A DNA stretch of 64,000 bases from Inquilinus limosus_F (lineage in GTDB: Bacteria > Pseudomonadota > Alphaproteobacteria > DSM-16000 > Inquilinaceae), in contig NZ_JAHVDK010000023.1 in assembly GCF_051487185.1 (NCBI RefSeq), positions 1 through 64,000 on the forward strand. Reading direction: 5' to 3'. The translations under genes were made by a program, and so were the position numbers. The notes beneath the pieces are model-generated. The model was not told where the DNA came from. It did no database searches and worked only from the letters and a program-made list of their open reading frames with translations. Numbering within the stretch: position 1 is the first letter of the stretch; each line of letters opens with the position of its first letter. Shown here in pieces: positions 51,513-59,921 of this stretch.

Positions 51513-52376
51513 TTAGGCGCCGTAGCGGTCGAGAATCCGGCGGATCGGCCCGGCATAGGCCGGGTCCCAGTACCGGACATGCACCAGCAGCGGATACAGG
51601 AGGTAGATCGGCCGCCGGTCGTCCCAGAAGCCGGGGTCGAGCGGCGCGAGCTCGGCGTAGCGGCGGAAGAAGCCCTCGTCGAAGGTGCCGAACAGGGTCG
51701 GATAGGTCAGCTCCATCTCCGGATGGCCGCAGGAGATGGCGGGGTCGATGAAGGCGACGATTCGCCCGCCGCGATGCAGCAGGTTGCCGGTCCAGATGTC
51801 GCCGTGCAGCAGCGCCGGATGGTGCGGCTCCATCAGCAGCTCATCCAGCCGTCCGGCCAAGGTTTCGAGGCGGCGCAGGAGATCGGCATCGACCGTACCC
51901 TCTTCATGGCCGGCGCGGGCCATGTGCAGCAGGCGGTGGTCGCGGAAGAACGGGATCCAGCGGTCGGCCGGCGGATTCGGCTGCGGCAGCTTGCCGATGG
52001 TGGTGTCGCGGTCGTAGCCGAAGCACGGCCAGGCCGGCGCGTGCAGCGCCGCCAGCAGCTCCGCCGCATGCAGTTGCGCCGGCTCCGACGGCGGCCCGGG
52101 CTCGTGCTCGACATAATCCAGCAGCAGCAGGTCCTCGGCCGCGTGCAGCACCGCCGGCAGCGGCAGGGCGGAGTGCCGCGCCAGCTCGCCCAGCATCCAG
52201 GCCTCCAGCAGCAGGGGCCCCGGCCCGGCCTTGGCCACCACCCGGCCGCCATCGGCGAGATCGACCCGGAGCACTGCGACGGTGGACCCGCCGGCCAGCG
52301 GCTCCGCCGCCACCGGCCGCACCCCGAGCGCCGCGGCGATCCGGTCGGCGAGGACGGGATCGAGTCCGTCAGCCAT
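51513..52376 (-). CDS. Fructosamine kinase family protein
   Basis: 287 residues of the fructosamine-3-kinase/phosphotransferase fold. The catalytic loop is PALLHGDIWTGNLLHRGGRIVAFIDPAISCGHPEMELTYPTLFG (HGDxWxxN and DPA). The N-terminal half carries the ATP-binding region (VVAKAGPGPLLLEAWMLGELARHSALPLPAVL). Family members phosphorylate glycated amines so that the sugar can be removed. It is coupled by 8 bp to the upstream GntR regulator and shares its control region with the glycosidase operon. Confidence 0.87.
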   Translation of the reverse strand: MADGLDPVLADRIAAALGVRPVAAEPLAGGSTVAVLRVDLADGGRVVAKAGPGPLLLEAWMLGELARHSALPLPAVLHAAEDLLLLDYVEHEPGPPSEPAQLHAAELLAALHAPAWPCFGYDRDTTIGKLPQPNPPADRWIPFFRDHRLLHMARAGHEEGTVDADLLRRLETLAGRLDELLMEPHHPALLHGDIWTGNLLHRGGRIVAFIDPAISCGHPEMELTYPTLFGTFDEGFFRRYAELAPLDPGFWDDRRPIYLLYPLLVHVRYWDPAYAGPIRRILDRYGA

Positions 52377-53127
52377 GGTCGCGCCGTCCTCCCCGCTGAT
52401 CGAGGCTGAGCGGGTAGCGCAGCGGGTGGTGGCTGGAGAAGGTCATGTTCACCGGCCGCCCCTGCCGGTCATAGGCGATCTGCTCGACCGTCAGCACCGC
52501 GGCCGGCGGGGTCAACTCCAGCAGCTCCGCCTCCTCCGCATTGGCCAGCCGGGCGCTCAGCGTGGTGCGGCCGCGGTCCGGCCGCAGCCGGTAGCGGTCG
52601 CGGATCTCGGCGTAGAGCGAGCGGTTGCCGGTCGACCAGTCGAGCTCGAGGATCCCCGGCACCAGCCCGGCCGCGAACCAGTCCTGGGTCAGCACCATCG
52701 GCAGCCCGTCGAGGCAGCGCAGCCGCTTCAGCATCACCACCTCGGCCCCGGCCGGCAGGAACAGCGGCCGTGCGATCTCCGCCGGCGCCGGGCAGAGCCG
52801 GCCTTCGATCAGCCGGCTCGTCGGCGTCCGGCCATGCGCCTCGGCGATGGCGGTGAAGCTGCGCAAGAGGTGCAGCTCGTAGGTCTCCTCCCGCCGCGCC
52901 ACGAAGAAGCCCTTGCCGGGATGGCTCAGCAGCCAACCCTCCTGGACCAGCTCGCGCACCGCCTGGCGCACGGTGATGCGGCTGACGCCGTAGCGCTTCT
53001 CCAGCTCGCGTTCCGACTCCAGCTTGGCGTCGGTGCCGAGCCGGCCCTGCTCGATCTGCTCGCGGATGCGCTGCTTGATCTGGCGATAGAGGGGCTGCGG
53101 ATCGTCGCGTTTCAGGCCGTCGGTCAT
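52369..53127 (-). CDS. GntR-family regulator with UTRA ligand domain (HutC subfamily)
   Basis: 252 residues. The winged helix is LYRQIKQRIREQIEQGRLGTDAKLESERELEKRYGVSRITVRQAVRELVQEGWLLSHPGKGFFVARR. The UTRA domain runs from about residue 90 to the end (FLPAGAEVVMLKRLRCLDGLPMVLTQDWFAAGLVPGILELD; PPAAVLTVEQIAYDRQGRPVNMTFSSHHPLRYPLSLDQ). UTRA domains bind sugars or amino-sugars. Start at 53127 by family alignment; the frame is open to 53205. Transcribed away from the glycosidase operon and probably its regulator. Confidence 0.9.
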   Translation of the reverse strand: MTDGLKRDDPQPLYRQIKQRIREQIEQGRLGTDAKLESERELEKRYGVSRITVRQAVRELVQEGWLLSHPGKGFFVARREETYELHLLRSFTAIAEAHGRTPTSRLIEGRLCPAPAEIARPLFLPAGAEVVMLKRLRCLDGLPMVLTQDWFAAGLVPGILELDWSTGNRSLYAEIRDRYRLRPDRGRTTLSARLANAEEAELLELTPPAAVLTVEQIAYDRQGRPVNMTFSSHHPLRYPLSLDQRGGRRDHG

Positions 53128-53203
53128 GGCGTGCAAAGGCATCTCCGCGAAGCGGATATTCCCCGCTGCATACACGCAAATCCGCGGCCCGGCCACAATT
53201 GAC

Positions 53204-53225
53204 ATGACTGGTTATATCCAGTCAT
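53204..53225. promoter_or_regulatory. DasR/NagR-like operator
   Basis: ACTGGTTATATCCAGT lies inside a 22-bp palindrome with perfect 8-bp arms, 53204-53211 and 53218-53225. It matches the ACTGGTCTAGACCAGT consensus of DasR, a GntR/UTRA sugar regulator. It sits between the divergent regulator and glycosidase genes, 28 bp from the glycosidase start. Confidence 0.7.
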
Positions 53226-53252
53226 AACTTTGGTCAGCTCGTGGGAGGCGGC

Positions 53253-54638
53253 ATGAAACTGACCCTGGTCGGCGGCGGCGGAGTCCGTGCGCCCCTGTTC
53301 ATCGAATCGGCGCTGCGCCGGGCGGAGTGGAGCAACCTCACCGAGCTGTGCCTGCTCGATATCGACGGGCCGCGGCTGGAGCTGTTCGGCGGGCTGGGGG
53401 CCGAGATCGCCCGGCGGATGCAGTCGCCCGTCAGGATCACCACCAGCCTGGACCCGGAGCGTGCGCTGGACGGCGCCGCCTATGTCGTGACCACGGTCCG
53501 GCCGGGGCTGGAGGAAGGCCGGATCAAGGACGAGCGGATCGCGCTGGCGCATGGCGTGCTGGGCCAGGAAACGACCGGGCCGGGCGGCTTCGCCATGGCG
53601 CTGCGCAGCATCCCGACGATCCTGGGCTATGCCGAGCTGCTGAAGCGGGTCAGCCCCGACGCCTGGCTGTTCAACTTCACCAACCCGGCCGGCCTCGTCA
53701 CCCAGGCGCTGCGCGACGCCGGATTCGATCGCACCGTCGGCATCTGCGACGGCGCCAACGCCGCCCAGTCGGCGGTGGCGCGCTGGTTCGACGTGCCGGA
53801 GAAATCGGTGCGCACCGAGGTGTTCGGCCTGAACCACCTGTCCTTCACCCGCCGCGCCGAGATCGGCGGAGAGGACGTGCTGCCGCGCCTGCTGGCCGAT
53901 GACGCGTTCCTGGCCGCCACGGCCCAGCGCGTGTTCAGCCCGCGCGTGGTCCGCCGCCACGGCATGTGGATCAACGAATACCTCTACTACTTCTACTATG
54001 CTGAGAAGGCGGTGGAGGCGATCCGGTCGGACGCCCGCACCCGCGGCGAGGAGGTGCGCGACCTGAACCACGGACTGATCGAGCAATTGATCGCGCTGGA
54101 CTGGCGCCGCAGCCCGGAGCGGGCGCTGGAGGCCTATTACGCCTATGCCCATCGCCGCAACGCCACCTACATGCACTATGCCCAGGAGGGGGCGCCGAGC
54201 ATGGAGGAGGCGGACCGGGCCCTGGCCGCCGGCGCCCACGCTCCGCTGGGCGACGAGGGCGAGGGCTATGCCGGCGTCGCGCTCGACCTGGTCGATGCGC
54301 TGGAGACCGGAAAGCCGCTCTACAGCGGGCTGAACGTGCCGAACCAGGGCGCGATCGCGGGGCTGCGCGACGAGGATGTGGTCGAGGTCAGCTGCGTCAT
54401 CGACCGCGACGGTGTGCGGCCGCTGCCGATCGGCGCGATGCCGGAGGCGCAGGCCCAGCTGGTGCACAGCGTCAAGCGCTATGAGCGGCTGGCGGTGCGG
54501 GCGATCCGCGAGCGCGACCGCGATCTGGCGGTCGAGGCGCTGGTGGCGCATCCGCTGGTGCTGTCCTATTCCCGGGCCGAGGCGCTGGTCGACGAGTATC
54601 TCGCCGCCCACGCCCCTTATGTCGGCAACTGGCAATGA
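53253..54638 (+). CDS. Family 4 glycosyl hydrolase, 6-phospho-beta-glucosidase type
   Basis: 461 residues. GH4 enzymes use NAD and a divalent metal to cleave (usually 6-phosphorylated) glycosides by an oxidation-elimination route. Motifs: NAD-binding MKLTLVGGGGVRAPLFIESAL, DIDGPRLEL, metal ligand cysteine in VGICDGANAAQSAVARW, metal histidine in VFGLNHLSFT, and RRHGMWINEYLYYFYYAEKA. ATG at 53253 has GGGAGG seven nt upstream. First gene of the unit, directly after the operator; it overlaps the next kinase gene by 4 bp. Confidence 0.9.
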   Translation: MKLTLVGGGGVRAPLFIESALRRAEWSNLTELCLLDIDGPRLELFGGLGAEIARRMQSPVRITTSLDPERALDGAAYVVTTVRPGLEEGRIKDERIALAHGVLGQETTGPGGFAMALRSIPTILGYAELLKRVSPDAWLFNFTNPAGLVTQALRDAGFDRTVGICDGANAAQSAVARWFDVPEKSVRTEVFGLNHLSFTRRAEIGGEDVLPRLLADDAFLAATAQRVFSPRVVRRHGMWINEYLYYFYYAEKAVEAIRSDARTRGEEVRDLNHGLIEQLIALDWRRSPERALEAYYAYAHRRNATYMHYAQEGAPSMEEADRALAAGAHAPLGDEGEGYAGVALDLVDALETGKPLYSGLNVPNQGAIAGLRDEDVVEVSCVIDRDGVRPLPIGAMPEAQAQLVHSVKRYERLAVRAIRERDRDLAVEALVAHPLVLSYSRAEALVDEYLAAHAPYVGNWQ

Positions 54639-55567
54639 CCGGCGCGGAGCACAGCGGCTGCGACGTCGTCGTGGTCGGCGAATACTACTGGGACCTGATC
54701 TTCACCGGCCTGCCGGAGGTGCCGCGGCTGGGCGCCGACCTGTTCGCCCGCGGCTTCGCCACCCTGCCTGGCGCCAGCTTCACCACCGCCGCGGCGGCGC
54801 ACCGGCTGGGCCTCAAGACGGCCTGGGCCGCCGATTTCGGCACCGACCTGTTCAGCCGGCTGGCGCTGGAGGCGGCGCAGGCGGAAGGCCTGGATGACCG
54901 CCTGTTCCGCCGGCTGGACCAGCCGCTGGAGCGGGTCAGCGCCGCCTTCTCCTTCGACCACGATCGCGGCTTCGTCACCTACGCCGTGCGCGACGACCTG
55001 CCGCCGACGCCGGAGGCGCTGGCCGAGGTCGCGCCGAAGGCCCTGCTGCTGCAGAGCTTCCGGCTGCAGCCCGAGCTGCTGGCCCTGGCCCGGGCGGCGA
55101 AGCGGCGGGGCGTGCTGGTCTATCTCGACTGCCAGCATGTGCCGCACAAGATCGACACGCCGGGCGTGGCCGAGCTGTTCCGCGAGATCGACGTCTTCGC
55201 CCCGAACGAATCCGAGGCGCTCGCCTTCACCGGCGCGCCGGATGTCGACGCGGCGCTGGAGCGGATGGCCGCGATGGTGCCCACTGTGCTGGTCAAGCGC
55301 GGCGCCGCCGGTGCCGTCGGCATCAGCCGCGGCGAGCGCTGCGCCGTGCCGGCCCCGGCGGTGACGGTGGTCGACACCACTGGCGCCGGGGACAGCTTCA
55401 ACGCCGGCTTCCTCTACGGCCGGCTGCGCGGCTTCGGCTTCCGCGACAGCCTGGCCCTGGCCGCGACCTGCGGCGCCCTCGCCACCACCGATTACGGCGG
55501 CAGGGCGCTGCCGCGCGAGGCCGAGCTGCTGGCGCTGGCGCGGCTCGAGGCTCCGGCCTCCACCTGA
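54635..55567 (+). CDS. PfkB-family carbohydrate kinase
   Basis: 310 residues. Ribokinase fold: N-terminal DVVVVGEYYWDLIFTGLPEVPRLGADLFARGFATLPGASFTTAAAAHRLGLKTAWAADFGTD and the C-terminal signature VVDTTGAGDSFNAGFLYGRLRGFGFRDSLALAATCGALATTDYGG with the catalytic Asp. Substrate unknown; PfkB members phosphorylate sugars, nucleosides or sugar phosphates. Directly coupled to the GH4 gene, which suggests that the product or substrate of that enzyme is its ligand. It is followed by the transporter genes after 66 bp. Confidence 0.92.
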   Translation: MTGAEHSGCDVVVVGEYYWDLIFTGLPEVPRLGADLFARGFATLPGASFTTAAAAHRLGLKTAWAADFGTDLFSRLALEAAQAEGLDDRLFRRLDQPLERVSAAFSFDHDRGFVTYAVRDDLPPTPEALAEVAPKALLLQSFRLQPELLALARAAKRRGVLVYLDCQHVPHKIDTPGVAELFREIDVFAPNESEALAFTGAPDVDAALERMAAMVPTVLVKRGAAGAVGISRGERCAVPAPAVTVVDTTGAGDSFNAGFLYGRLRGFGFRDSLALAATCGALATTDYGGRALPREAELLALARLEAPAST

Positions 55568-55633
55568 GAGCGGCGGGGCCAACCCGCCCGCAACGACAAG
55601 ATGGTTCAGACAGGGGCTTGAACGGAGGGAACC

Positions 55634-56896
55634 GTGAAGATCGCAACCTTATCGTTGGCCGCAGCGCTGGCCGCCTTCGCCGCGAACGGGGCCGAGGCCG
55701 CGACCGTGAAGCTGTTCTGCGGCGCCACCGACTACGATTTGTGCAGCAGCGCCGCCGAAGCCTGGGCGAAGCAGACCGGCAACGCCGTCACCATCAACAA
55801 GATGCCGGCGGTCTGGGACGACGCCGTGCCCCTCTACCAGCAGATGCTGGCGGCGCAGTCGACCGACATCGACGTGCTGGTGATCGACGTGATCTGGATG
55901 GGCATGCTGAAGAACCATCTGCTCGACCTCGGCCCGATGGTGCCGAAGGAGGAGGTGGCGGCGCATTTCCCGAGCACGATCGACGCGGCGACGATCGACG
56001 GCCATCTGCTGGCCCTGCCCTGGTACATGGACACCGGGCTGATCTTCTACCGCAAGGACCTGCTGGAGAAGCACGGCAAGCCGGTGCCGAAGACCTGGGC
56101 CGAGCTGACCGAGACCGCCAAGGCGGTGCAGGAAGCCGAACGCAAGGCCGGCAATGCCGACCTCTGGGGTTTCGTCTGGCAGGGCAAGTCCTATGAGGGG
56201 CTGACCTGCGACGCTATCGAATGGGTCGCCAGCCATGGCGGCGGCACCATCATCGACGCCAAGGGCGACGTCACCATCGACAACCCGAAGGCGGCCGAGG
56301 CGCTGACCCTGGCCCGCGGCTGGATCGACACGATCAGCCCGCAGGGCGTGCTGAACTACGACGAGGAAGGCTCCCGCGCCGTGTTCGAGAGCGGCAAGGC
56401 CGTGTTCCTGCGCAACTGGCCCTATGTCTGGGGCACCTCGCAGGCCGAGGGCGGCGCGCTGGTCGGCAAGGTCGGGGTCTCAGCCCTGCCGGTCGGCGCC
56501 GCGGGCGAGAAGTCGAGCGGCTGCCTGGGCCCCGCCTATCTCGGCGTGTCGAAATACTCCGAGAACAGGGAGGCGGCGGTCGACCTGATCCGCTACATGA
56601 CCGGGGCCGCCGACCAGAAGCGCCGGGCGATCCAGGGCGCCTACAACCCGACCGTGGTCGCGCTGTACGAGGACCCGGAGGTGCTGAAGAAGCTGCCCTT
56701 CCTGAAGGACGCCCAGGCCGCCTTCGCCGACAGCATCGCCCGGCCCTCCGCCGTCACCGGCGCCAGCTACAACCGGGTGTCGCAGGCCTTCTCCAAATCG
56801 GTGCATGCGGTGCTGACCGGCGACGAGAAGCCCGACGCCGCGGTCGCCGGTCTGGCCAAGGAACTGGAGCGGCTGCGGCAGCGGGCGAAGTGGTGA
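55634..56896 (+). CDS. ABC sugar-type substrate-binding protein (family 1)
   Basis: 420 residues from a GTG start with AACGGAGGGAACC upstream. Signal peptide KIATLSLAAALAAFAANGAEA. The body has the TrehaloseBP/MalE-like pattern: DIDVLVIDVIWMGMLKNHLLDLGPMVPKEEVAAHFPSTIDAATIDGHLLALPWYMDTGLIFYRKDLLEKHGKPVPKTWAELTETAKAVQEAERKAG and the mid block SYEGLTCDAIEWVASHGGG. Periplasmic. Third gene of the GH4 operon; a palindromic repeat separates it from the permeases. Confidence 0.93.
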   Translation: MKIATLSLAAALAAFAANGAEAATVKLFCGATDYDLCSSAAEAWAKQTGNAVTINKMPAVWDDAVPLYQQMLAAQSTDIDVLVIDVIWMGMLKNHLLDLGPMVPKEEVAAHFPSTIDAATIDGHLLALPWYMDTGLIFYRKDLLEKHGKPVPKTWAELTETAKAVQEAERKAGNADLWGFVWQGKSYEGLTCDAIEWVASHGGGTIIDAKGDVTIDNPKAAEALTLARGWIDTISPQGVLNYDEEGSRAVFESGKAVFLRNWPYVWGTSQAEGGALVGKVGVSALPVGAAGEKSSGCLGPAYLGVSKYSENREAAVDLIRYMTGAADQKRRAIQGAYNPTVVALYEDPEVLKKLPFLKDAQAAFADSIARPSAVTGASYNRVSQAFSKSVHAVLTGDEKPDAAVAGLAKELERLRQRAKW

Positions 56897-56924
56897 TGGC
56901 TCGCCGGGGATAGGCCGGTGCCGG

Positions 56925-57062
56925 CCCCCTCACCCGAAATCGCTGATGCGATTTCGACCTCTCCCCAAGGAGGGGTGACCCGACCGCTCGCCGCGGCGTC
57001 CTTTCCCTCTCCTCGGGGAGAGGGAGGGGCCCGACGCCGAAGGCGGCGGGAGGGTGAGGGGG
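56925..57062. repeat. REP-like palindromic element, copy 2 (inside the operon)
   Basis: A 138-bp element with the same arms as copy 1: CCCCCTCACCC (56925-56935) and GGGTGAGGGGG (57052-57062). The perfect hairpin CGAAATCGC/GCGATTTCG recurs with loop TGAT, and the CCTCTCC...GGAGAGGGAGGGGCCCG core is shared. It separates the binding-protein gene from its permease genes, all transcribed rightwards. Confidence 0.9.
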
Positions 57063-57090
57063 TCTGCGCCGGCCCAAGGAAGCCAGCGCC

Positions 57091-57981
57091 ATGATGGGCC
57101 GGGTGGCGCGGTCGCATCGGCGGGCGGGGTGGCTGTTCCTGGCGCCGACCCTGGCGGCGCTGGTGCTGGTGGCGCTGTGGCCGCTGCTGCGCACGCTGTT
57201 CTTCTCCACCACCGACGCCTTCCTCGACAACCCGACCAATTACGGCTTCGTTTGGCTCGACAACTTCGTCGAGGTCGCCCGGGACCCGCAATGGTGGCGG
57301 GCGGTGGAGAACACGCTGGTCTTCACCGTGGTCTCGGTGGCGCTGGAGACGCTGCTGGGCCTCGCCATCGCCCTGCTGCTGAACGAGGCGATCCCCGGGC
57401 GCGGCGTGCTGCGCGCCGCCATCCTGGTGCCCTGGTCGATCCCGGTCGTGGTTTCGGCCAAGATCTGGGAATGGCTGCTGCACGACCAGTTCGGCATCAT
57501 CAACCGCCTCCTGATCGACCTACACCTGATCGACAAGGGCGTGGCCTGGACCGCCGATCCGTCGCTGGCGCTGGGCGTCGTCATCTTCGTCGATGTCTGG
57601 ATCACCACGCCGTTCATGGTGCTGCTGATCCTGGCCGGACTGCAGCTGATCCCGTCCGAGATCCATGAGGCGGCGCGGGTCGACGGCGTGTCCTGGTGGA
57701 AGCGCCTGGTCTCGATCACCCTGCCGATGCTGCGGGTGCCGATCGGCGTCGCCGTGCTGTTCCGCACCCTCGATGCCCTCAGGATGTTCGACCTCAGCTA
57801 CGTCCTCGGCGGCAATGGCGAGCCGACCATGACCATGACGATCTACGCCCGCAACCAGCTGGTCAGCTTCCAGGAGCTGGGTTACGGCTCCGCCGCCTCG
57901 ACCTGGGTGTTCCTGCTGATCGCCCTGATCGCCATCGTCATCATCGGCGCGATCCGGCTGGACCGGGCGACCGTCCGATGA
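57091..57981 (+). CDS. ABC sugar transporter permease (MalF type)
   Basis: 296 residues. Helix 1 WLFLAPTLAALVLVALWPLLRTLFFS and the EAA docking loop PSEIHEAARVDGVSWWKRLVSITLPMLRVPIGVAVLFR are clear. LNEAIPGRGVLRAAILVPWSIPVVVSAKIWEWLL is typical of the family. Tandem ATG start (57091/57094); the stop overlaps the next permease by 4 bp. Confidence 0.94.
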   Translation: MMGRVARSHRRAGWLFLAPTLAALVLVALWPLLRTLFFSTTDAFLDNPTNYGFVWLDNFVEVARDPQWWRAVENTLVFTVVSVALETLLGLAIALLLNEAIPGRGVLRAAILVPWSIPVVVSAKIWEWLLHDQFGIINRLLIDLHLIDKGVAWTADPSLALGVVIFVDVWITTPFMVLLILAGLQLIPSEIHEAARVDGVSWWKRLVSITLPMLRVPIGVAVLFRTLDALRMFDLSYVLGGNGEPTMTMTIYARNQLVSFQELGYGSAASTWVFLLIALIAIVIIGAIRLDRATVR

Positions 57982-58859
57982 CCATTGCGGCCGCCCCCGA
58001 CCTCGCTTTGGCCCGCACCGCCGCCCGGCACCGCCGGCGCCGGCTGCTGCGCTCGATCGGCCTTGGCGTCGCCGTGGCGTTGGTGCTGCTCTACACCCTG
58101 TTCCCCTACTACTGGGCGATCGTCTCCTCGCTGAAGACCGGGGTGTCGCTGTTCCAGGCGACGCTGCTGCCCGCCTTCGAGCTGGTCTACTACCGGCAGA
58201 TGCTGCAGGACCCGGTGTTCCTGCGCTCGATCGTCAACTCCCTGATCGTCGCGGGATCAGCCACCGGGATTTCGCTTTTGCTCGCCATCGGCGCCGCCTA
58301 TGCGCTGGGGCGGCTGGACTTCCCGCTGCGGCGGACGGTGCTGCTGGTGATCCTGATGATCTCGATCTTCCCGCAGATCGTGGTGCTGTCCGGGATGTTC
58401 GAGCTGGTGCGCTGGCTCGGCCTGTACAACCGGCTGGGGTCGCTGACCTTCGCCTATCTGATCTTCACCCTGCCCTTCACCGTCTGGGTGCTGACCGGCT
58501 TCATCCAGGACATCCCGCGCGAGCTGGAGGAGGCGGCGCTGATGGACGGCGCCGGCCGCGGCCGGGTGCTGGTCAGCGTGCTGCTGCCGCTGATGGGCCC
58601 GGCCCTGGCCTCGACCGGCCTGCTCGCCTTCATCCAGGCCTGGAACGAGTTCCTGTTCGCCCTGACCTTCATCCTGTCGGACCAGAACCGCACCGTGCCG
58701 GTGGCGATCGCCACCATCGCCGGCGGCAGCCGCTACGAATACCCGTTCGGCCCGATCATGGCGGCGTCGGTGGTGGTCACGCTGCCGCTGATCGCGCTCG
58801 TGCTCGTATTCCAGCGCAAGATCGTCGCCGGGCTGACCGCGGGCGCGATCAAGGGTTAG
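57978..58859 (+). CDS. ABC sugar transporter permease (MalG type)
   Basis: 293 residues. The docking loop is PRELEEAALMDGAGRGRVLVSVLLPLMGPALASTGLLAF, and MalG features include LFPYYWAIVSSLKTGVSLFQATLLP and NRTVPVAIATIAGGSRYEYPFGPIMAASVVVTLPLIALVLVFQRKIVAGLTAGAIKG. Last gene of the block; no ATP-binding protein is encoded. Tail-to-tail overlap of 4 bp with the LysR gene. Confidence 0.94.
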   Translation: MTIAAAPDLALARTAARHRRRRLLRSIGLGVAVALVLLYTLFPYYWAIVSSLKTGVSLFQATLLPAFELVYYRQMLQDPVFLRSIVNSLIVAGSATGISLLLAIGAAYALGRLDFPLRRTVLLVILMISIFPQIVVLSGMFELVRWLGLYNRLGSLTFAYLIFTLPFTVWVLTGFIQDIPRELEEAALMDGAGRGRVLVSVLLPLMGPALASTGLLAFIQAWNEFLFALTFILSDQNRTVPVAIATIAGGSRYEYPFGPIMAASVVVTLPLIALVLVFQRKIVAGLTAGAIKG

Positions 58860-59728
58860 ACCGCCCTGGCGAGCGCGGGCGCGCCTTCCGCCGCCTCCAC
58901 GATTAGCCGGCCGAGCTCGCGGGCGCAGGGTGCCGCATTGCCGGGCCGCCAGATCAGGGTGAATTCCACCTCCGGCAGCGGCGGCAGGCCGTGGCGGCCG
59001 TCGAGGATCTTCATCCCCGGCTCGAGCTCGTCGCGGGCGACGATCGAGGCGGCCAGCCCCGCCAGCACCGCCGCGCGCAGGCCGTGCTGGTTCCCCGAGG
59101 TGAAGCCGACATGCCATTCGACCTCGGACCCAGCCAGGGCGTCGACCGCGATGGCGCGACAGGGGCAGGGCGGCGGCGCGAGCGCGAGCGGCAGCGAGGC
59201 GCCGAGCGGCCACTCGAAGGTCTCGGCCGCGGCCCAGACGAACTGCGTCCGCCGCAGCACCGTGCCGCCGGTTTCGCCCGGCCGGGACATCACCACGGCG
59301 AGATCGAGCTCGCCCGCCTCGACCTTGGCGCGCAGGTCGAGGCAGACGCTGACCGCCACTTCCAGCCGCACCGCCGGGAAGCCGCGGGCGAAGCGGCGCA
59401 GCAGCAGCGGCAGCCGGTCGCCCATGAAGTTCTCCGGCACCCCGAAGCGGACGACGCCGGAGACAGAGGAGGGCTGGAAGCGCCGGGTCAGCGCGTCCTG
59501 CGCCTGCAGGATCTGCTCTGCATGGCGCAGGAACTCCTCGCCGTCCTCGGTCAACAGCAGCTTGCGGGTGGTCCGGTGCAGGAGCGGCCGGCCCACCTGC
59601 TCCTCCAGCCGCCGGATCTGATGGCTGACCGCGGACTGGGTCAGGTGCAGCCGCTGGGCCGCGCGGGTGAACCCGCCGGCATCGTGGACGGCGACGAAGG
59701 CGCGCAGCAGGGCAGGGTCGAAATCCAT
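58856..59728 (-). CDS. LysR family transcriptional regulator
   Basis: 290 residues. The HTH is at the N-terminus: DFDPALLRAFVAVHDAGGFTRAAQRLHLTQSAVSHQIRRLEEQVGRPLLHRTTRKLLLTEDGEEFLRHAEQIL. The co-inducer domain follows to about residue 285 (FGVPENFMGDRLPLLLRRFARGFPAVRLEVAV). Divergent from a drug-type exporter over 193 bp of AT-richer sequence. It probably controls that exporter. Confidence 0.92.
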   Translation of the reverse strand: MDFDPALLRAFVAVHDAGGFTRAAQRLHLTQSAVSHQIRRLEEQVGRPLLHRTTRKLLLTEDGEEFLRHAEQILQAQDALTRRFQPSSVSGVVRFGVPENFMGDRLPLLLRRFARGFPAVRLEVAVSVCLDLRAKVEAGELDLAVVMSRPGETGGTVLRRTQFVWAAAETFEWPLGASLPLALAPPPCPCRAIAVDALAGSEVEWHVGFTSGNQHGLRAAVLAGLAASIVARDELEPGMKILDGRHGLPPLPEVEFTLIWRPGNAAPCARELGRLIVEAAEGAPALARAV

Positions 59729-59739
59729 GGCTCAAATAT

Positions 59740-59785
59740 ATGATGGCGGAAAATGGACGCCACAAAATTAATTCATTTCCATCAT
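59740..59785. promoter_or_regulatory. Possible LysR site in the lysR-exporter control region
   Basis: ATGATGG (59740-59746) and CCATCAT (59779-59785) are inverted copies flanking an AT-rich stretch in the 193-bp divergent region. They could bracket the promoters. The arms are short and far apart, so this is only a weak candidate. Confidence 0.3.
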
Positions 59786-59921
59786 GAGCGAGGATTGGAC
59801 AGAGTGACGGTCCCGGCCCGCTCGAGCGGCCTTCACCGACATCCTCGCCGCGCCCCGCAACGGCATCGGCTCGCGCAACCCGCTGCGCGAGGGCGCGGCC
59901 TGTCGCCTCGAGAGAAGGATC

